NCBI GenBank assembly: GCA_027577415.1
Contig: JANBQS010000061.1
Coordinates: forward strand, 1-42,661
Source: Coemansia sp. RSA 922
Taxonomy: Eukaryota > Kickxellomycota > Kickxellomycetes > Kickxellales > Kickxellaceae
Length of the DNA stretch: 42,661 bases
Reading direction: 5' to 3'
This document shows, piece by piece, positions 25,860 through 36,348 of this stretch. Each line of letters opens with the position of its first letter. The first letter of the stretch is position 1. The translations under genes were made by a program, and so were the position numbers. The notes beneath the pieces were generated by a model. The model saw only the letters and a list, made by a program, of their open reading frames with translations. It did no database searches and was not told where the DNA came from.

Positions 25860-27814
25860 ATGCCTAACACCAGATCAACGTTGTCCCGGAAGAAGACGCA
25901 GAAGCAAGATAAGCCGCAGAAGCCATGTATGCTGCACACCGCTTCGACCAGTGCTGCAGAGGTACCCAGCGATGTGCTTCAGTTGATTATTGACTACCTG
26001 TCGCCCACACGCTGCGCAAGTCAGTTGTCCAACCACATGCATGTTCTGCGGCGACTAGCTGGCGTCAATCGTCGGTGGCGAGCAGTTGCTATGCCCCAGC
26101 TCTACCAGACAGTCGTCATTGACATTGACGAGCCCACCAAGAAACAAAGCACGCATGGCGAGGGCAACAAACTGTGGACGAATACCGACCTCTTCGCGGG
26201 AACCAATCTAGTCCGAATGTCCCGCGAGGTTTGGATCACTGCTCGAGGCTCAGGACAGACGTCACTCCTACTCGCGCAAAGGCTGCGGAGTGCAGGGCTA
26301 AGAAAAACAGTGTGGTGCGGATTCGAGCGACTGCATCTCGATACGAGCAGATGCAGCTTCAAAGGCCTGCGATGGATATTCCCGAGTAGTTGCGAGAGAG
26401 GCTTGGCTGCACTCAACAGAGTATTGTCGGCGGCTCTGCCTTCGCTACGGGAGATTTCGTTCCTGGGACCAGGCGCCCACATGGTCACCACCGTATTCCT
26501 ATTAGCCAGTTGATCAATGCGCGTTTAGGCGGACCACAGCCGCTCCGAGTCCTGCGAATTACGTCTGACATTCACCTTGATTTTGCGCGTCGTCTATCGC
26601 AGCTTTCCACTCCGATCCAGCTCACGTGTCTCGACATCAACACTATCGAAATGACGGAAGGAGCTCCGCTTCTTTTGCCGCCACTGCTGGCCAGCACTCT
26701 CGTAGAGCTGAGGTTGGGCTCGGTATACGTAAAGAAGCTCTGGGAGCCCTTTATTGCACCACCCAGCAGCAGCCTTGTGTTCTCGTCTCTAAAGTCTCTG
26801 ACTCTGTGCTTTACGTTGAGCCGCGAAATCCAGCCACGCCATTCTAACGCCATTAAATTTGCCATGGACTCCGAGGACGAGGACTGGTGGGAAGAAGACG
26901 ACGACGGCTACCATGGTCTCAGCGAGTTGGATCCAGACCCGGAAACTAGCACTCTGGGCTATATGGCGTCGACAAAATTTGGTACTCCCAAATTCCCTGT
27001 ACTGACTAGCCTCGAGATTCGTCGGTTTCCCAGGAGTCTCAAACAGTTCCTCTCTTTGTTCGAGTCCAGCCCAATTACGACGCTATCGCTTTGGTCACTA
27101 AAGCATCGGATACCAGAAGACTTGGATCTCTCGCCATTTCGCGAGTTGCGTAATTTCAGTGTTCGCTTCTTGGATGTTATTGACGGAGCTGACGAAGAGC
27201 TCATTGATAATTCTCTATCGTCCATTATCACCACCGTCAATCCCAGGCTTCGGGCTCTGACTCTAATGATGCACACCTATGATCCATTCAAGCTCGAGCT
27301 AGACGCGCCCTCGTTTGCCGACAACCTTACATCCCTGACATTCGAGGGGCATATCATTCTCGGCCATGCTGTATCACTTCTGCCTTTGCTGAGCAACCTG
27401 CAGAGGCTCAATATTTTTGCGAGTGTTACTGACTCTGTGCCAGCAGCAGCGTTCAAGCGCGAGTATAGGCAAAATATTGCTCCACATTTGCTACCACCAC
27501 TCAGCACATCTCTGCGCTGTGTGCGAGCAGAGCATTTGCAGAAATTAGCCAAGGAAGAGCTCTGGGCTATTACTACACATATTCCGCGAAACGCAGCCGA
27601 AGAGGTCTCGCTATATCGTCATCTAATATTGCACTTGGTGTGCCGTGTCCCCTCGCTCAGAACTCTGATGGTTAGCGCAGCCTCCCTTGAGGGCGTTAAA
27701 AAGAGTATTAACACGCTGGCAAAGCCAGGCATTGGCCCTGAACACTTGAGCCGTATACGGTGTGTGGAGATCCCCGTAGTTGATGAGTTTTATTTTGAAC
27801 TAGATGGCAAATAG
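25860..27814 (+). pseudogene. L4: F-box-like gene with a one-base frameshift
   Basis: The start at the ATG at 25860 (MPNTRSTLSRKKTQKQDKPQ) gives a basic N-terminus and an F-box-like region: VPSDVLQLIIDYLSP, then LRRLAGVNRRWRAVAMPQLYQT. This frame ends at TGA 26511-26513. From about 26495 the next frame carries on without a break (ISQLINARLGGPQPLRVLRI) to 27814. L2 aligns on both sides of the junction (LIEQLIKERLNRPELL), so one base is missing between about 26490 and 26500. The C-terminal half has LRR-like strands (LKSLTLCF, LRNFSVRFLDV, LRALTLMM). The full product would be about 650 residues. No slippery heptamer or reasonable intron was found at the junction, so this is a disabled gene or a sequence error. 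Confidence 0.8.
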
Positions 27815-28137
27815 CGTTCAGACTATTGATAATTGTTGCAAAACTCGTCAAGGATATTTACGACAAAAAAATGCACATTTATTTTCCACGAAAGGAAGAA
27901 ACAATCCAAGAAAAAGAAAAACAAGACATGCCAAAGACGAATAAATACACCGATTCAGATATAAATACTTAAAGTCCATCTGAATAAGCGTGCTTTGAAA
28001 CAATATAAGCTGATATATCGTATTCCCCCAAATTTCTGTTTCTTCACATTGTCGGAATATGGAAATTGCTCGAGTGAACGGCTTCCACCTTCACTGCCTT
28101 CTTCCAGCGGCAGGCAAGGAATGCCTTTCTTTCTTGT
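27815..28137. other. Spacer between L4 and small gene C, with one inverted repeat
   Basis: ATTCAGAT at 27953-27960 and ATCTGAAT at 27978-27985 form an 8-bp stem with a 17-nt loop. It lies 140 bp past the L4 stop and is AT-rich. It could be a 3' end structure or chance. Nothing else is recognisable. Confidence 0.4.
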
Positions 28138-28145
28138 TATATAAA
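28138..28145 (+). promoter_or_regulatory. TATA box of small gene C
   Basis: TATATAAA 98 nt upstream of the ATG of gene C, preceded by TGCCTTT at 28121-28127. Confidence 0.7.
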
Positions 28146-28235
28146 GCAAGCTGCTGTCGCTCCCTGCTATTTTCAAAAACATCAGTAAACACACCACATT
28201 TCTTCCTCAGCCAAACTCTTATTTACTTTTTTACC

Positions 28236-28705
28236 ATGTCTTTTGAAAAGGGTCCTTTTTACTACTTTAGTGTATTCGCCAATCCTCAAGGCGAACTAGA
28301 GATCGGTAAACATGCCGCTAAGAATGATATTATTACCGATGATATAATTGAGGCTCTTACCCCTGATCCAGTTTCTTACAATGGTGCTTCGCCTGTTAAA
28401 CTGACAATCTGTCCTGACAAGTCAATCTTCACAGGATGTTCTTCTGGAGCATTTATGCTTGGGCACCATCTAGGCGTAAATCCAAATGTACCAGAGCACG
28501 TATATGTATTTTTGGAACTCAAGAGCAGGTAGAGAACATTTGGCGTAAATTGCGTGATAGTGGGACGAGTCTTTCTAAGAAAGCTATGCAGTTGGCAAAG
28601 CCATATTATGACAATAATAGATTGGATTGGTCACCCTCTACTGACTATAGCTCACTAAGTCGCCTTCAGCAATTTGTAGATAAAGGGTATAGCTTCTCTA
28701 ATTGA
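28236..28705 (+). pseudogene. Small gene C with a frameshift, about 155 aa if joined
   Basis: From the first ATG after the TATA box the frame reads MSFEKGPFYYFSVFANPQGE and closes after 98 codons at 28532 (EHVYVFLELKSR). The next frame is open through the same point and continues GTQEQVENIWRKLRDSGTSL, then KKAMQLAKPYYDNNRLDW, to TGA at 28703-28705. A single missing base in or near the TTTTT run at about 28508-28514 would join the two. A 29-nt GT-AG segment would also restore the frame but is too short for a normal intron. Protein family not recognised. If the upstream frame is really used alone, the product is a 98-residue truncated form. L5 follows on the same strand. Confidence 0.65.
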
Positions 28706-29355
28706 TAACTGAGAAGAGTGCTCCGTGTGGGGATTTTTCTTATTAGACCACATGGACTATCCCAATATAGGTGACCTGGCTTGTAGCTTCTGGTTGTATC
28801 TGGTGTTTCCCTTCAGAGCGCACTTGGTAGACTTCTCTTGGTTATAGTTTTTCTTTACTTTCTCTACAATATTATAATAAATATATTAGAGGCACATGGC
28901 AATTTTCAGCTCAGATATCAAAAAGCTGTAAAAGAAACGACAGCTACAGTTGCTTTCAGCCTATGCTGCCAGAACATGTCGCTACCATTGTGTAAACTGA
29001 TTTGGGATTATCGACCAAGAGCAAAACAGTCTTTCTTGACAAGAATATTAGCATTCTCTTTATTCCTTTACTATTGAAAAAGTTTCCCGCATTCATGGTC
29101 ATGACTTTTGCGATGTTGAATGAGTGGTTCCGTTGTTGCTTTTTAGCGGGTGGAATGGGAAACAGGAGTAGCTCACTTTAAGACAGGTATGCAATAGTTG
29201 ATACTCTTTTTCATATCTTGCACTTAAACAATTGGTCTGTATTACTCGCTAGTGCACTATGACATACTGCAAATGCCTAATTGATATTTTGAAGTGCAAT
29301 GACGATGGATCAAGTCATGTGAAATGAGCCCGATTGTCCTACTCTTCAGTCGGAT
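28706..29355. other. Spacer upstream of L5
   Basis: No gene is supported. A short hydrophobic open frame (28838-29077) has no relatives recognised here. A TTTATATC element near 29357-29363 could be the L5 TATA box. Confidence 0.35.
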
Positions 29356-29380
29356 TTTTATATCTGCGATCTCCAGATCA

Positions 29381-31216
29381 ATGTTTGCAAAGTTACTCTC
29401 TTTCTCGTCCTCTTCTTCAGCTTTAGCTTACTTTTATTTTTATTTTTTATCCTTGGCTCGTGGGCAATTCGCTGGCAATGCAACTTTATCGGTGTTTCAA
29501 CTTCTTCCGCCCCATGTCGTCAAGCTGATAGTCAACCATGTCGCGTATAGCAGTCGCATGGTGTATGCCGATTTCGATGAAGGAGAGGGCATGGCCAGTA
29601 GAATATATACGACGATACAGCTTCCGCTGCTGTGGGTGTGCCACAACTTCCGTGCCTTTGTTTATGGGAAGCTCTGCAAGAGATACTGTCTAGAAGTATT
29701 CTCCAACGAGGAGAAGCCCTATGGCTCGCCTGACTTTTGGCCTTATCGTCATCGAAATCCTGACAATCCTTCGCACCAAACAGCCAAGGAGCTGACTTTG
29801 AAGTTTGACGCGTGGGCGGTCTACTCGGGCAAGGCACTTGAGCATTTGTCCACGGCGCGATTTGAGGGGTGTCCGTTTCCGCAGGTTCGCGTGCTTTTGG
29901 TTACTCTACACATCAACCCCAAAGAAGCCGGTGACGGCGATGAGTTCATACCTGTGATCACCAAAGATTATCCTTTAGAGACGACGGCAAACACGACGGC
30001 GTTTGTGCAGCGACTAAAACAGATGGCGCCCGGGATCAACGAAGTCGATGTGGAGGTCTTTCTCGATATTTGCGACGATATATCGCTGGAAGAGTGTAGC
30101 GTCCATGATAGGGAACTTGCTCAGCAGCTCTTTGGTATTGCCGATACTATGGTAGCGATTACCCCTGGTAGTGCTCCGATGGTTATGTTCATGGATCTGG
30201 AGCCGCTTCGTAGCCTGATACGCATTGACATCCAATTGGACGGATATGCCGAGGTTATAGTGCCGATGGTGCGTCGAAACACGCAGACATTGCAAGTCCT
30301 TGCTGTCAGTGTGAGAGGCCTTGCTGAGATTACGGGTCTTATCCAGAATACAGGCGTCGGCGACTACCTGGAGTATCCATGTTTGCACACACTGAAGCTG
30401 TATGAGTTTAATGGTCTCATGGAACTCAAGAAACCGGTTTTTCCTGGGGCGGTACCTTTTCCCAATCTTCGGAAACTAACTCTATGGTCTTGCTATCCAT
30501 TTGGCGACGACGTGGTCTTCCGAGGCAATGCAGCCACACTCATGTATCTGGATATGGAGATGGACATCACGCTGATTACCGTTATTTTAAAGCATGACGT
30601 ATTTACACCCGGCAGCCATCCAAAGCTACACTGCGTTATAGTCGATTCACTAGAGCGCCATACCCTGATCGAGCATCCCAATTATCCGGCATATCTACAG
30701 TTTGTTCTTGGCATCGGTCAAGGAGCGCCTGTGCGAGAGTATGGTATCCCCAAATTTGGCAACTATTTATTATTGGAGACTCCGCTGCATAGTAGGCTTG
30801 CGAATATTCAGGTTCTAACTCTTTCGCATACGCCAGTAGATCTCTGGGGCATACTTGCTCTCCTTAAGCTACTTCCGGTTCTCTCTGATCTGACCACACT
30901 GCCTCCAGCACTTGGACCAATGCCCACTGGTGTCACAAGGGCCAAGCTCACAGCGCACGTAATCTCAAACTACTCGCCTATGGCCAAGCGATTCCGTTGC
31001 TGGCGTTTCTGTGGTCATAATTATGGCGACCATACCGACATTGTGATGTGTGTGGTCTTGGTGGCGTTAGTGTGCCCCAACTTTGACTATGCCGCTCCAC
31101 GTCCAAGCGGGCACAAGATTTACAGGGAAAAGCTGGAAGATACTATAGCCACAGGAGGATTCAAAAATCATGCACCTCGTTTGCGCCGCTTGTTGTTTGA
31201 CAGAGGGCAAAACTAA
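29381..31216 (+). CDS. L5: F-box/LRR-like protein, about 611 aa, start uncertain
   Basis: Long open frame with the full L-family layout: F-box-like LLPPHVVKLIVNHV and LLWVCHNFRAFVYGKLCKRY; LRR-like YLEYPCLHTLKLYEF; the signature PFPNLRKLTLWSCYPFGDDV, FRGNAATLMYLDME; and the C-terminal VALVCPNFDYAAP and RLRRLLFDRGQN. In-frame ATGs exist at 29324 and 29381, but they add an N-terminal stretch (FSSSSSALAYFYFYF) that L3 lacks and that lies next to a TATA-like element. The ATG matching the L3 start is at 29478, one base out of frame. So either the extended start is used or the gene has lost its start by a one-base deletion. The rest of the frame is intact. It converges on the protease gene with only 112 bp between stops. 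Confidence 0.72.
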   Translation: MFAKLLSFSSSSSALAYFYFYFLSLARGQFAGNATLSVFQLLPPHVVKLIVNHVAYSSRMVYADFDEGEGMASRIYTTIQLPLLWVCHNFRAFVYGKLCKRYCLEVFSNEEKPYGSPDFWPYRHRNPDNPSHQTAKELTLKFDAWAVYSGKALEHLSTARFEGCPFPQVRVLLVTLHINPKEAGDGDEFIPVITKDYPLETTANTTAFVQRLKQMAPGINEVDVEVFLDICDDISLEECSVHDRELAQQLFGIADTMVAITPGSAPMVMFMDLEPLRSLIRIDIQLDGYAEVIVPMVRRNTQTLQVLAVSVRGLAEITGLIQNTGVGDYLEYPCLHTLKLYEFNGLMELKKPVFPGAVPFPNLRKLTLWSCYPFGDDVVFRGNAATLMYLDMEMDITLITVILKHDVFTPGSHPKLHCVIVDSLERHTLIEHPNYPAYLQFVLGIGQGAPVREYGIPKFGNYLLLETPLHSRLANIQVLTLSHTPVDLWGILALLKLLPVLSDLTTLPPALGPMPTGVTRAKLTAHVISNYSPMAKRFRCWRFCGHNYGDHTDIVMCVVLVALVCPNFDYAAPRPSGHKIYREKLEDTIATGGFKNHAPRLRRLLFDRGQN

Positions 31217-31328
31217 AGTTGTTTATACATTTCTTAACTAGCTATCAGGGTCTAATATTGCTAATACGATGAAGGGTAAAAACAAACTATGCTAATCAAC
31301 TACTTTGGCAAGTGTATTACTCCAAGTG

Positions 31329-34300
31329 CTAATTGCTATCCGCCAGAGCCGACTCTGCGATTAGTGGAACCAGCTTGCGCGAGGGAACTGATATGCCATG
31401 AAGTGCCTGGGTCTGCTGGAATCGCTTATAGTTGTTAATAAGCCAAATTCCCTCTGGCGATTGCTTCATGTCAATATTGGCAAAGTTGGTCTTGCTGAGC
31501 GTAGCAAATTTAGGTGCCTCGTTAGCGCTGCTAATCGCCATTTGCAGAGCAGTTGCAATCTTTGACGAGCTCTCAAATATGATTCTTGGCCCTTCTACTT
31601 CGACAACAGCGGTATTAGTCACATCAGTAACTTTGCTTGACACAGACGGCACCTGCTTGGTCACATAAAGTTCGCTTAGGTTGGCAAGCAACGACTCAAT
31701 GCTGCTTGATGCATCTGCTGATGATACAAAGGATTGGACATCCGCAATGCTCAGACCCGTGTAACCTTCAGAGCACAAGGATCCGTACAAGGCAATCACT
31801 GTGCCTGGATACATTTCAAATTCTTCGGCTGTTGGCTGCCAGATCTTGGCCGATGACATTTGCATGTCTAGTCGTGTGTAGCCTTGTGCAGTGTCTTCGT
31901 TGACATACTTGTCCCAGAATACAAGCAAGTCATCCTTGCTCAGCTGCTTGAGATGCTCCATGTTCTCATTCCCCTTGTTAAACTTGTACTTGTCGGAGGT
32001 GATAGAACCCCACAGCTCGGAAAACTCTTCATCAATCGACTTTAGCTTTTCTTGCTTAAGGCTGATTAGCGAATGCACTGACGATTCGAACTCTTCTACA
32101 GTTAGCTCCTGCAGCTTCTGCCGGTATTGGCGAATAAACTGGTTGATGCGCTGAGTTACATATGTTGGATTGCTTTCTCCCTCCACAATAAACTTAAGCA
32201 TTCTCTTTCCACTTTTGGTGAAATCCGATCCTGCTCCGACTCTGTAACCTAGCTGCTCAGAAGTCCTCAACTGTGCAAAGAACGCAGTATGAACCATATT
32301 CTTTAATACGTGAAGTATAACCGCATCTCGAGTGTCATACACAGATCCGCAGTAGAACGTGCATACCACAGCACTGTTCAAGCACTTCTGGTCGCTAATT
32401 GGCACAAACTGGGTATAATATCCTGGTTCAATGTCAAGTATACGACGAACATTAATTGAGGATCTTGAAGTCGGCTGGAACTGCAAAATATCAAGTACTT
32501 GGTTACTGGCTTCAAGTGCCACTGACTGGTTATAGTTTCCTGACACGAGCATCTTCACATAGGCTTTACTAAATAGCAGCTCGGTATGTTTCTGAAGCCC
32601 ATCTAGAGTTATATCCTTTAGTGCTTCTTCCACCATCTCCAGGTCAAATGCAGGAACCACATTCACAGCGCCCAGTTGGCTGTTAAGGAGTGATAAAGGA
32701 CTATTCTGCCTTTGGCTCTGAATCCTCCGCTCAATCTCATCCCGGTAAATGGAGAACTGTTGGGCATCAACTTTGAAGGTCTTTAGCTTTTGCAGTACCG
32801 TCTTTAACAAAAGAGGCAGCCCACTGCTAAACCCAGCTACGCCAACATTGATCGAGCCCCCTCCCGGAGCCACATAAAAGTAGCTGTTGGCCAGCAAAGC
32901 GCTAAACAGCTGCTCTTGTAGTTCGGCCGATACTAGGCTGCAAAGTAGAGTCGACAGCAAGTGGTTGAGAGGAGAATTATTCACATACTCGGAGCTGATG
33001 GTTAGGCCAATATGTCCATGAGGCGTAAAGAACTGGTCGTCTTGCTTGAACCAAACTTCAAACTTGTCGTTCTTCCTGAGAAGCACAGGCTCCGTTGCTG
33101 GTTTATCTACAGGAGTGACTGGCTTGGTAACTGACAGGCTTTCGGGCAAATAGATATTGCGGCCAGGCAAGTGTAGCATCTTGGCAACGCTTGGGCTGCA
33201 CTTTACATCAGAAGTCATGTGTGAGGGCAGATCGGCAATATGGTAGAGAACTCCGTAGTATTTTTCCTCAAGCTTGCACTCCACTGCCTTGTGCTCCTGT
33301 GCACCAATAAACAGGCGGTGGTTACCAGGGTTGAGGTAGCTTAGGCACTTGGAAATAAGGTCGGCATTGAATCCAGTATGTAGAGAGCCGTGGGACAGTA
33401 CTTGATGCGGTGGTATATTTTGGCTAAGCCCTTCGCTTGAAAGGCTCACAGCGTAGTTCTCGGCATCCTCTTTTTCCTTGAAATCAAACTCGGCTTTGCT
33501 AGTCAGTGCCAGCTCTTGATAGTACCATTCTTGAGGACCGCTCTCAACTAGCATGTTAATGTACCCAAATATGATGCTCACGATGGCTTCGTAGTTCTCC
33601 AGTCCTTCAGGCGTGGTAGTAACACCAATGTCGTAAGTGCTGAAGCCGTCATAATAGGTGTCACTAGAGATAGCAAAAATAGCAGTGGCCCAACCGTTCT
33701 TGCGCAACACTGAGTAAATCGATCCTGGCTCCCTGTGACCTATTAGAGTGCTAATATAATCAAAGGGCTTTTCTCCATATGTCGACTTGAGGTCTGGGAG
33801 AGAAAATTGCAACTTGAGCTCGTACATTTCACGAACGGTCTTGTAGTGAATAAGCTTTCCTAGCTCGGCCTTGCCAATTGGGTGGAAATCAACCACAGGT
33901 CTAGTATTTCCTTTGCTTTTGACGTCCGAGAACTTTGACGCCACCCACTCAGACAGCACATCCAAGCTGTGGTTTCCAACCACTACTAAACGCATGACAT
34001 CTGCTGAATAGTACTTGTGGTAGAACTTTATCAGCTCCTCGCGCAAGTCCAAGCCCAGTTCCTCGGCAGCACCCTTCAGCGTCTCCGTGTTTCCTGTTGC
34101 AAACCAGGAAAAAGGGTGCAAAGGATTAGAAGTTACGCCACAAAGTTCATAGAAGCGCCAGGAGTCAGATTGCAAATTTCCCTTGTGCTCCGAATCGACT
34201 GCATTGAGCTCACGGTCAACACGGTCTTTATTGAACAGTGGCGAAATAAAGAACTGTGCAAACCGGTCAAGCGCGCCTTCCAAGGCACCATTTTCTACAG

Positions 34301-34892
34301 AGAAGTGGTAGTTGGTTTCGGTGAACGACGTGTAAGCATTGTTTGAACCCGAGTGACTGGAAAGATACGCGTCGTATTCTCCCTCATCAGGATACTTTTC
34401 CGTACCCTACATAGTAATTGAGCATTAGTTAAGAAAGCATGGTTAGTACATTTTGTGCCTTTTATAAGCTCATCACAGTTAATACTCAATACTTACCAGA
34501 AACAACATGTGCTCAAGAAAATGTGCAAGGCCGAGTAGCTCGGCTGGGTTAGCATTTGAGCCAACATTGACGCTAAGCGAGGCAGCAGCCTCCTTGGCAT
34601 CTAGGTCTTGAACACAAAGTGCGGTGATGTTGTTTGGCAGGCGGATAAGTCTGTACTGGTTCTGGTCATTGCCCGACTTTTCAATGTGACCAATGTACTC
34701 TTCATACGGCAATGAAGACTCGACTGTTAGCTTGGACTCAAAGCCAGTTCTCCAGTCGGCAGGCTTGTAGTTATTGAAGGCTTCCAATGGAAGAAGCTGA
34801 GACGTTGGGCCATTTTCTTGGCCAGTGCGCGCCAGAAAATAGCCTACAATGCAAAACACCGCAAGAAGTGCATAATGTAGCGGTCGTAACAT
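31329..34892 (-). CDS. M16A insulysin-type zinc metalloprotease, 1157 aa, two exons
   Basis: Join exon 1 34497-34892 (132 codons) with exon 2 31329-34406. The 90-nt intron 34407-34496 has GTAAGT, a TACTAAC branch and TAG. The protein begins with a hydrophobic anchor (residues 5-21, LHYALLAVFCIVGYFLA), so it is probably membrane-tethered or enters the secretory pathway, unlike typical cytosolic insulysin. The inverted zinc motif HFLEH is at residues 124-128, split from the third ligand E205 (AVDSEH) by 81 residues, exactly the spacing of insulin-degrading enzyme. NAYTSFTETNYHF and LGYRVGAG match the conserved substrate-binding and C-terminal regions. Family members degrade small peptides and, in yeasts, process pheromone precursors. 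Length exceeds the usual 1000 residues because of both ends. Confidence 0.94.
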
Positions 34893-35276
34893 TTTCAGAA
34901 ATTGGAATAATAAAATAAATGTAGAGAAGAAGGCGCTTGAGCACTGTCTCGAGGAATTTTGTCAGTGTTTCAGAGAAATTCCATGCTCAACAGGTTCCCA
35001 CTCAAAGAATATTCTTCAAAGCGGCAGAACGCCAAAAGGATTCTTTCAAATTTCAAAGCAGCCTTTTGTCACTGACCAAGTCTTCCCCCAAGTGCCTGTG
35101 TGTGTGTTTGTACGCGCAGACCTGTCAACTGCTGCTTGTGTCTCAACATTTTTCCTCACACAATTCCAAAGTCGCCGGGCACTCCTTATTTTTATTGGTA
35201 TCCCTACTTTTCTCATTATTTTGATTTTTTTTACTCTACTCTAGGATTAGCCATTGCTGCCATCAAGTACTTTGAT
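34893..35276. promoter_or_regulatory. Divergent promoter region of the protease and small gene D
   Basis: The two genes start 384 bp apart on opposite strands. The D side has a T/C-rich leader. TTATTTTTATT near 35187-35197 is the best TATA candidate, weaker than those of A, B, C and E. Confidence 0.5.
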
Positions 35277-35735
35277 ATGTCTGTCCATAAATTAGCCTCC
35301 ATCGAAAAATACAAGGAATTTATTAGAGAAGGCGAGTGTTTTGTGTTGTTTGCAAAAAACGCAAAGGTGGGAAACAACGCAGCACACAAGTTGTCTGACG
35401 CTGTCAAGAGTTATTCTATTCGCATTGGTATAGTCGATTTGAACAATATGTGCTTTAGGAACGAGTGGCTTAACGATGCCAAGAATTTTAAGAGCAACCA
35501 CTTGTATGTCCTGTACTTTAAAGACGGGACACTAAAGAACGAGCTACCAGACTTTTCTTTGGTCCCACCAGAGCTTCGTAGTACATTGATTCCAGAATCC
35601 GTAACAGTGCAAGAGTTCTTCCAAATGGTTGCCTATCGTTTAAGGTTCAAGTGCGCCATTTTTTACCCCTCTTGTAACAAGCCACTTGAACCATTTGTGG
35701 AGAACTACGTCAAGGCCTGGCTTGTCGATTGGTAG
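35277..35735 (+). CDS. Small protein D, 152 aa, thioredoxin-fold-like without CxxC
   Basis: Intact intronless ORF from the ATG at 35277 (MSVHKLASIEKYKEFIREGE). The pattern is helix YKEFIRE, strand CFVLFAKN, helix AAHKLSDAVKSY, strand IRIGIVDLNN, then strand LYVLYFKDGT. This follows the beta-alpha-beta-alpha-beta order of thioredoxins, including the late FKDG turn. The position of the redox CxxC is taken by NAKVGNN, so redox catalysis is unlikely. The second half (FFQMVAYRLRFKCAIFYP) is not recognised. Gene E downstream is a clear paralog (KEFI, IG-VD-N--CF, Y-YF, FFPS-type end). There is no signal peptide. Function unknown; the fold is inferred from pattern only. Confidence 0.72.
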   Translation: MSVHKLASIEKYKEFIREGECFVLFAKNAKVGNNAAHKLSDAVKSYSIRIGIVDLNNMCFRNEWLNDAKNFKSNHLYVLYFKDGTLKNELPDFSLVPPELRSTLIPESVTVQEFFQMVAYRLRFKCAIFYPSCNKPLEPFVENYVKAWLVDW

Positions 35736-36236
35736 ATATTTGGCTGGCTTCAGCGGTCAATTTACACATTAAATAAATTAGTAAAAAAGAAAAGAAGCGT
35801 TTCACAAGCACTCTAATAAAAGTGGGTGTATGACATCTGTCCCCGCCAAGCCAGAGTGTTGAGCACTTTATCCTTTGGCCTATTGTTGATCTGGATTTAA
35901 TTATAATATTGGGTCCTTGCTTGATTGCACCAAGAGCGAAAGGAAACAGAAGACCACCACATCAGCTGACTTGGTACATCAACTGACTTGGTCATTGCTA
36001 GGAACGTCGACTGCCTTTTAAGCAAACATGCTGACTGCCTTTGCAGGCTGGAATCGTTGCTTTCGCCACGTAATCAGAAATTAATCAATCTGGTGCTTTT
36101 CCACCAAGCTGATATATTAAATCCTATTAGATGCCTTTGAAAGGGATTGTATTTTGCTATTCCAAAAGGCAGTGAACTCGTTATCCTCGCTATCCAACTG
36201 GGATGGCAAGTTGCTTTTATTATTTTTTTGTTGTGG
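35736..36236. other. Spacer between D and E
   Basis: No ORF is supported. The words CAGCTGACTTGGTACATCAA and CAACTGACTTGGTCATT at about 35965-35997 are near repeats. TGCCTTT words at 36038 and 36132 precede the TATA box of E. Confidence 0.35.
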
Positions 36237-36243
36237 TATAAAA
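36237..36243 (+). promoter_or_regulatory. TATA box of small gene E
   Basis: TATAAAA 112 nt upstream of the ATG at 36349, followed by a T/C-rich leader. Confidence 0.68.
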
Positions 36244-36348
36244 CGAGCCCCGTCTTTCTTCCATCCTCTTTTTTTTTCTCCACATTCCTTCACTCAATCA
36301 CTATTATTTTTTGGCCTATTCTACTATTTGTTATTAGTAAATTCAGCA

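Noticed and set aside
26480..26515. Programmed -1 frameshifting in L4
   Set aside because: No X-XXY-YYZ heptamer or downstream stem is visible at the junction.
28500..28530. A 29-nt GT-AG segment that would restore the frame of gene C
   Set aside because: Too short for a spliceosomal intron; the two introns supported here are 90 and 96 nt. A single-base change is simpler.
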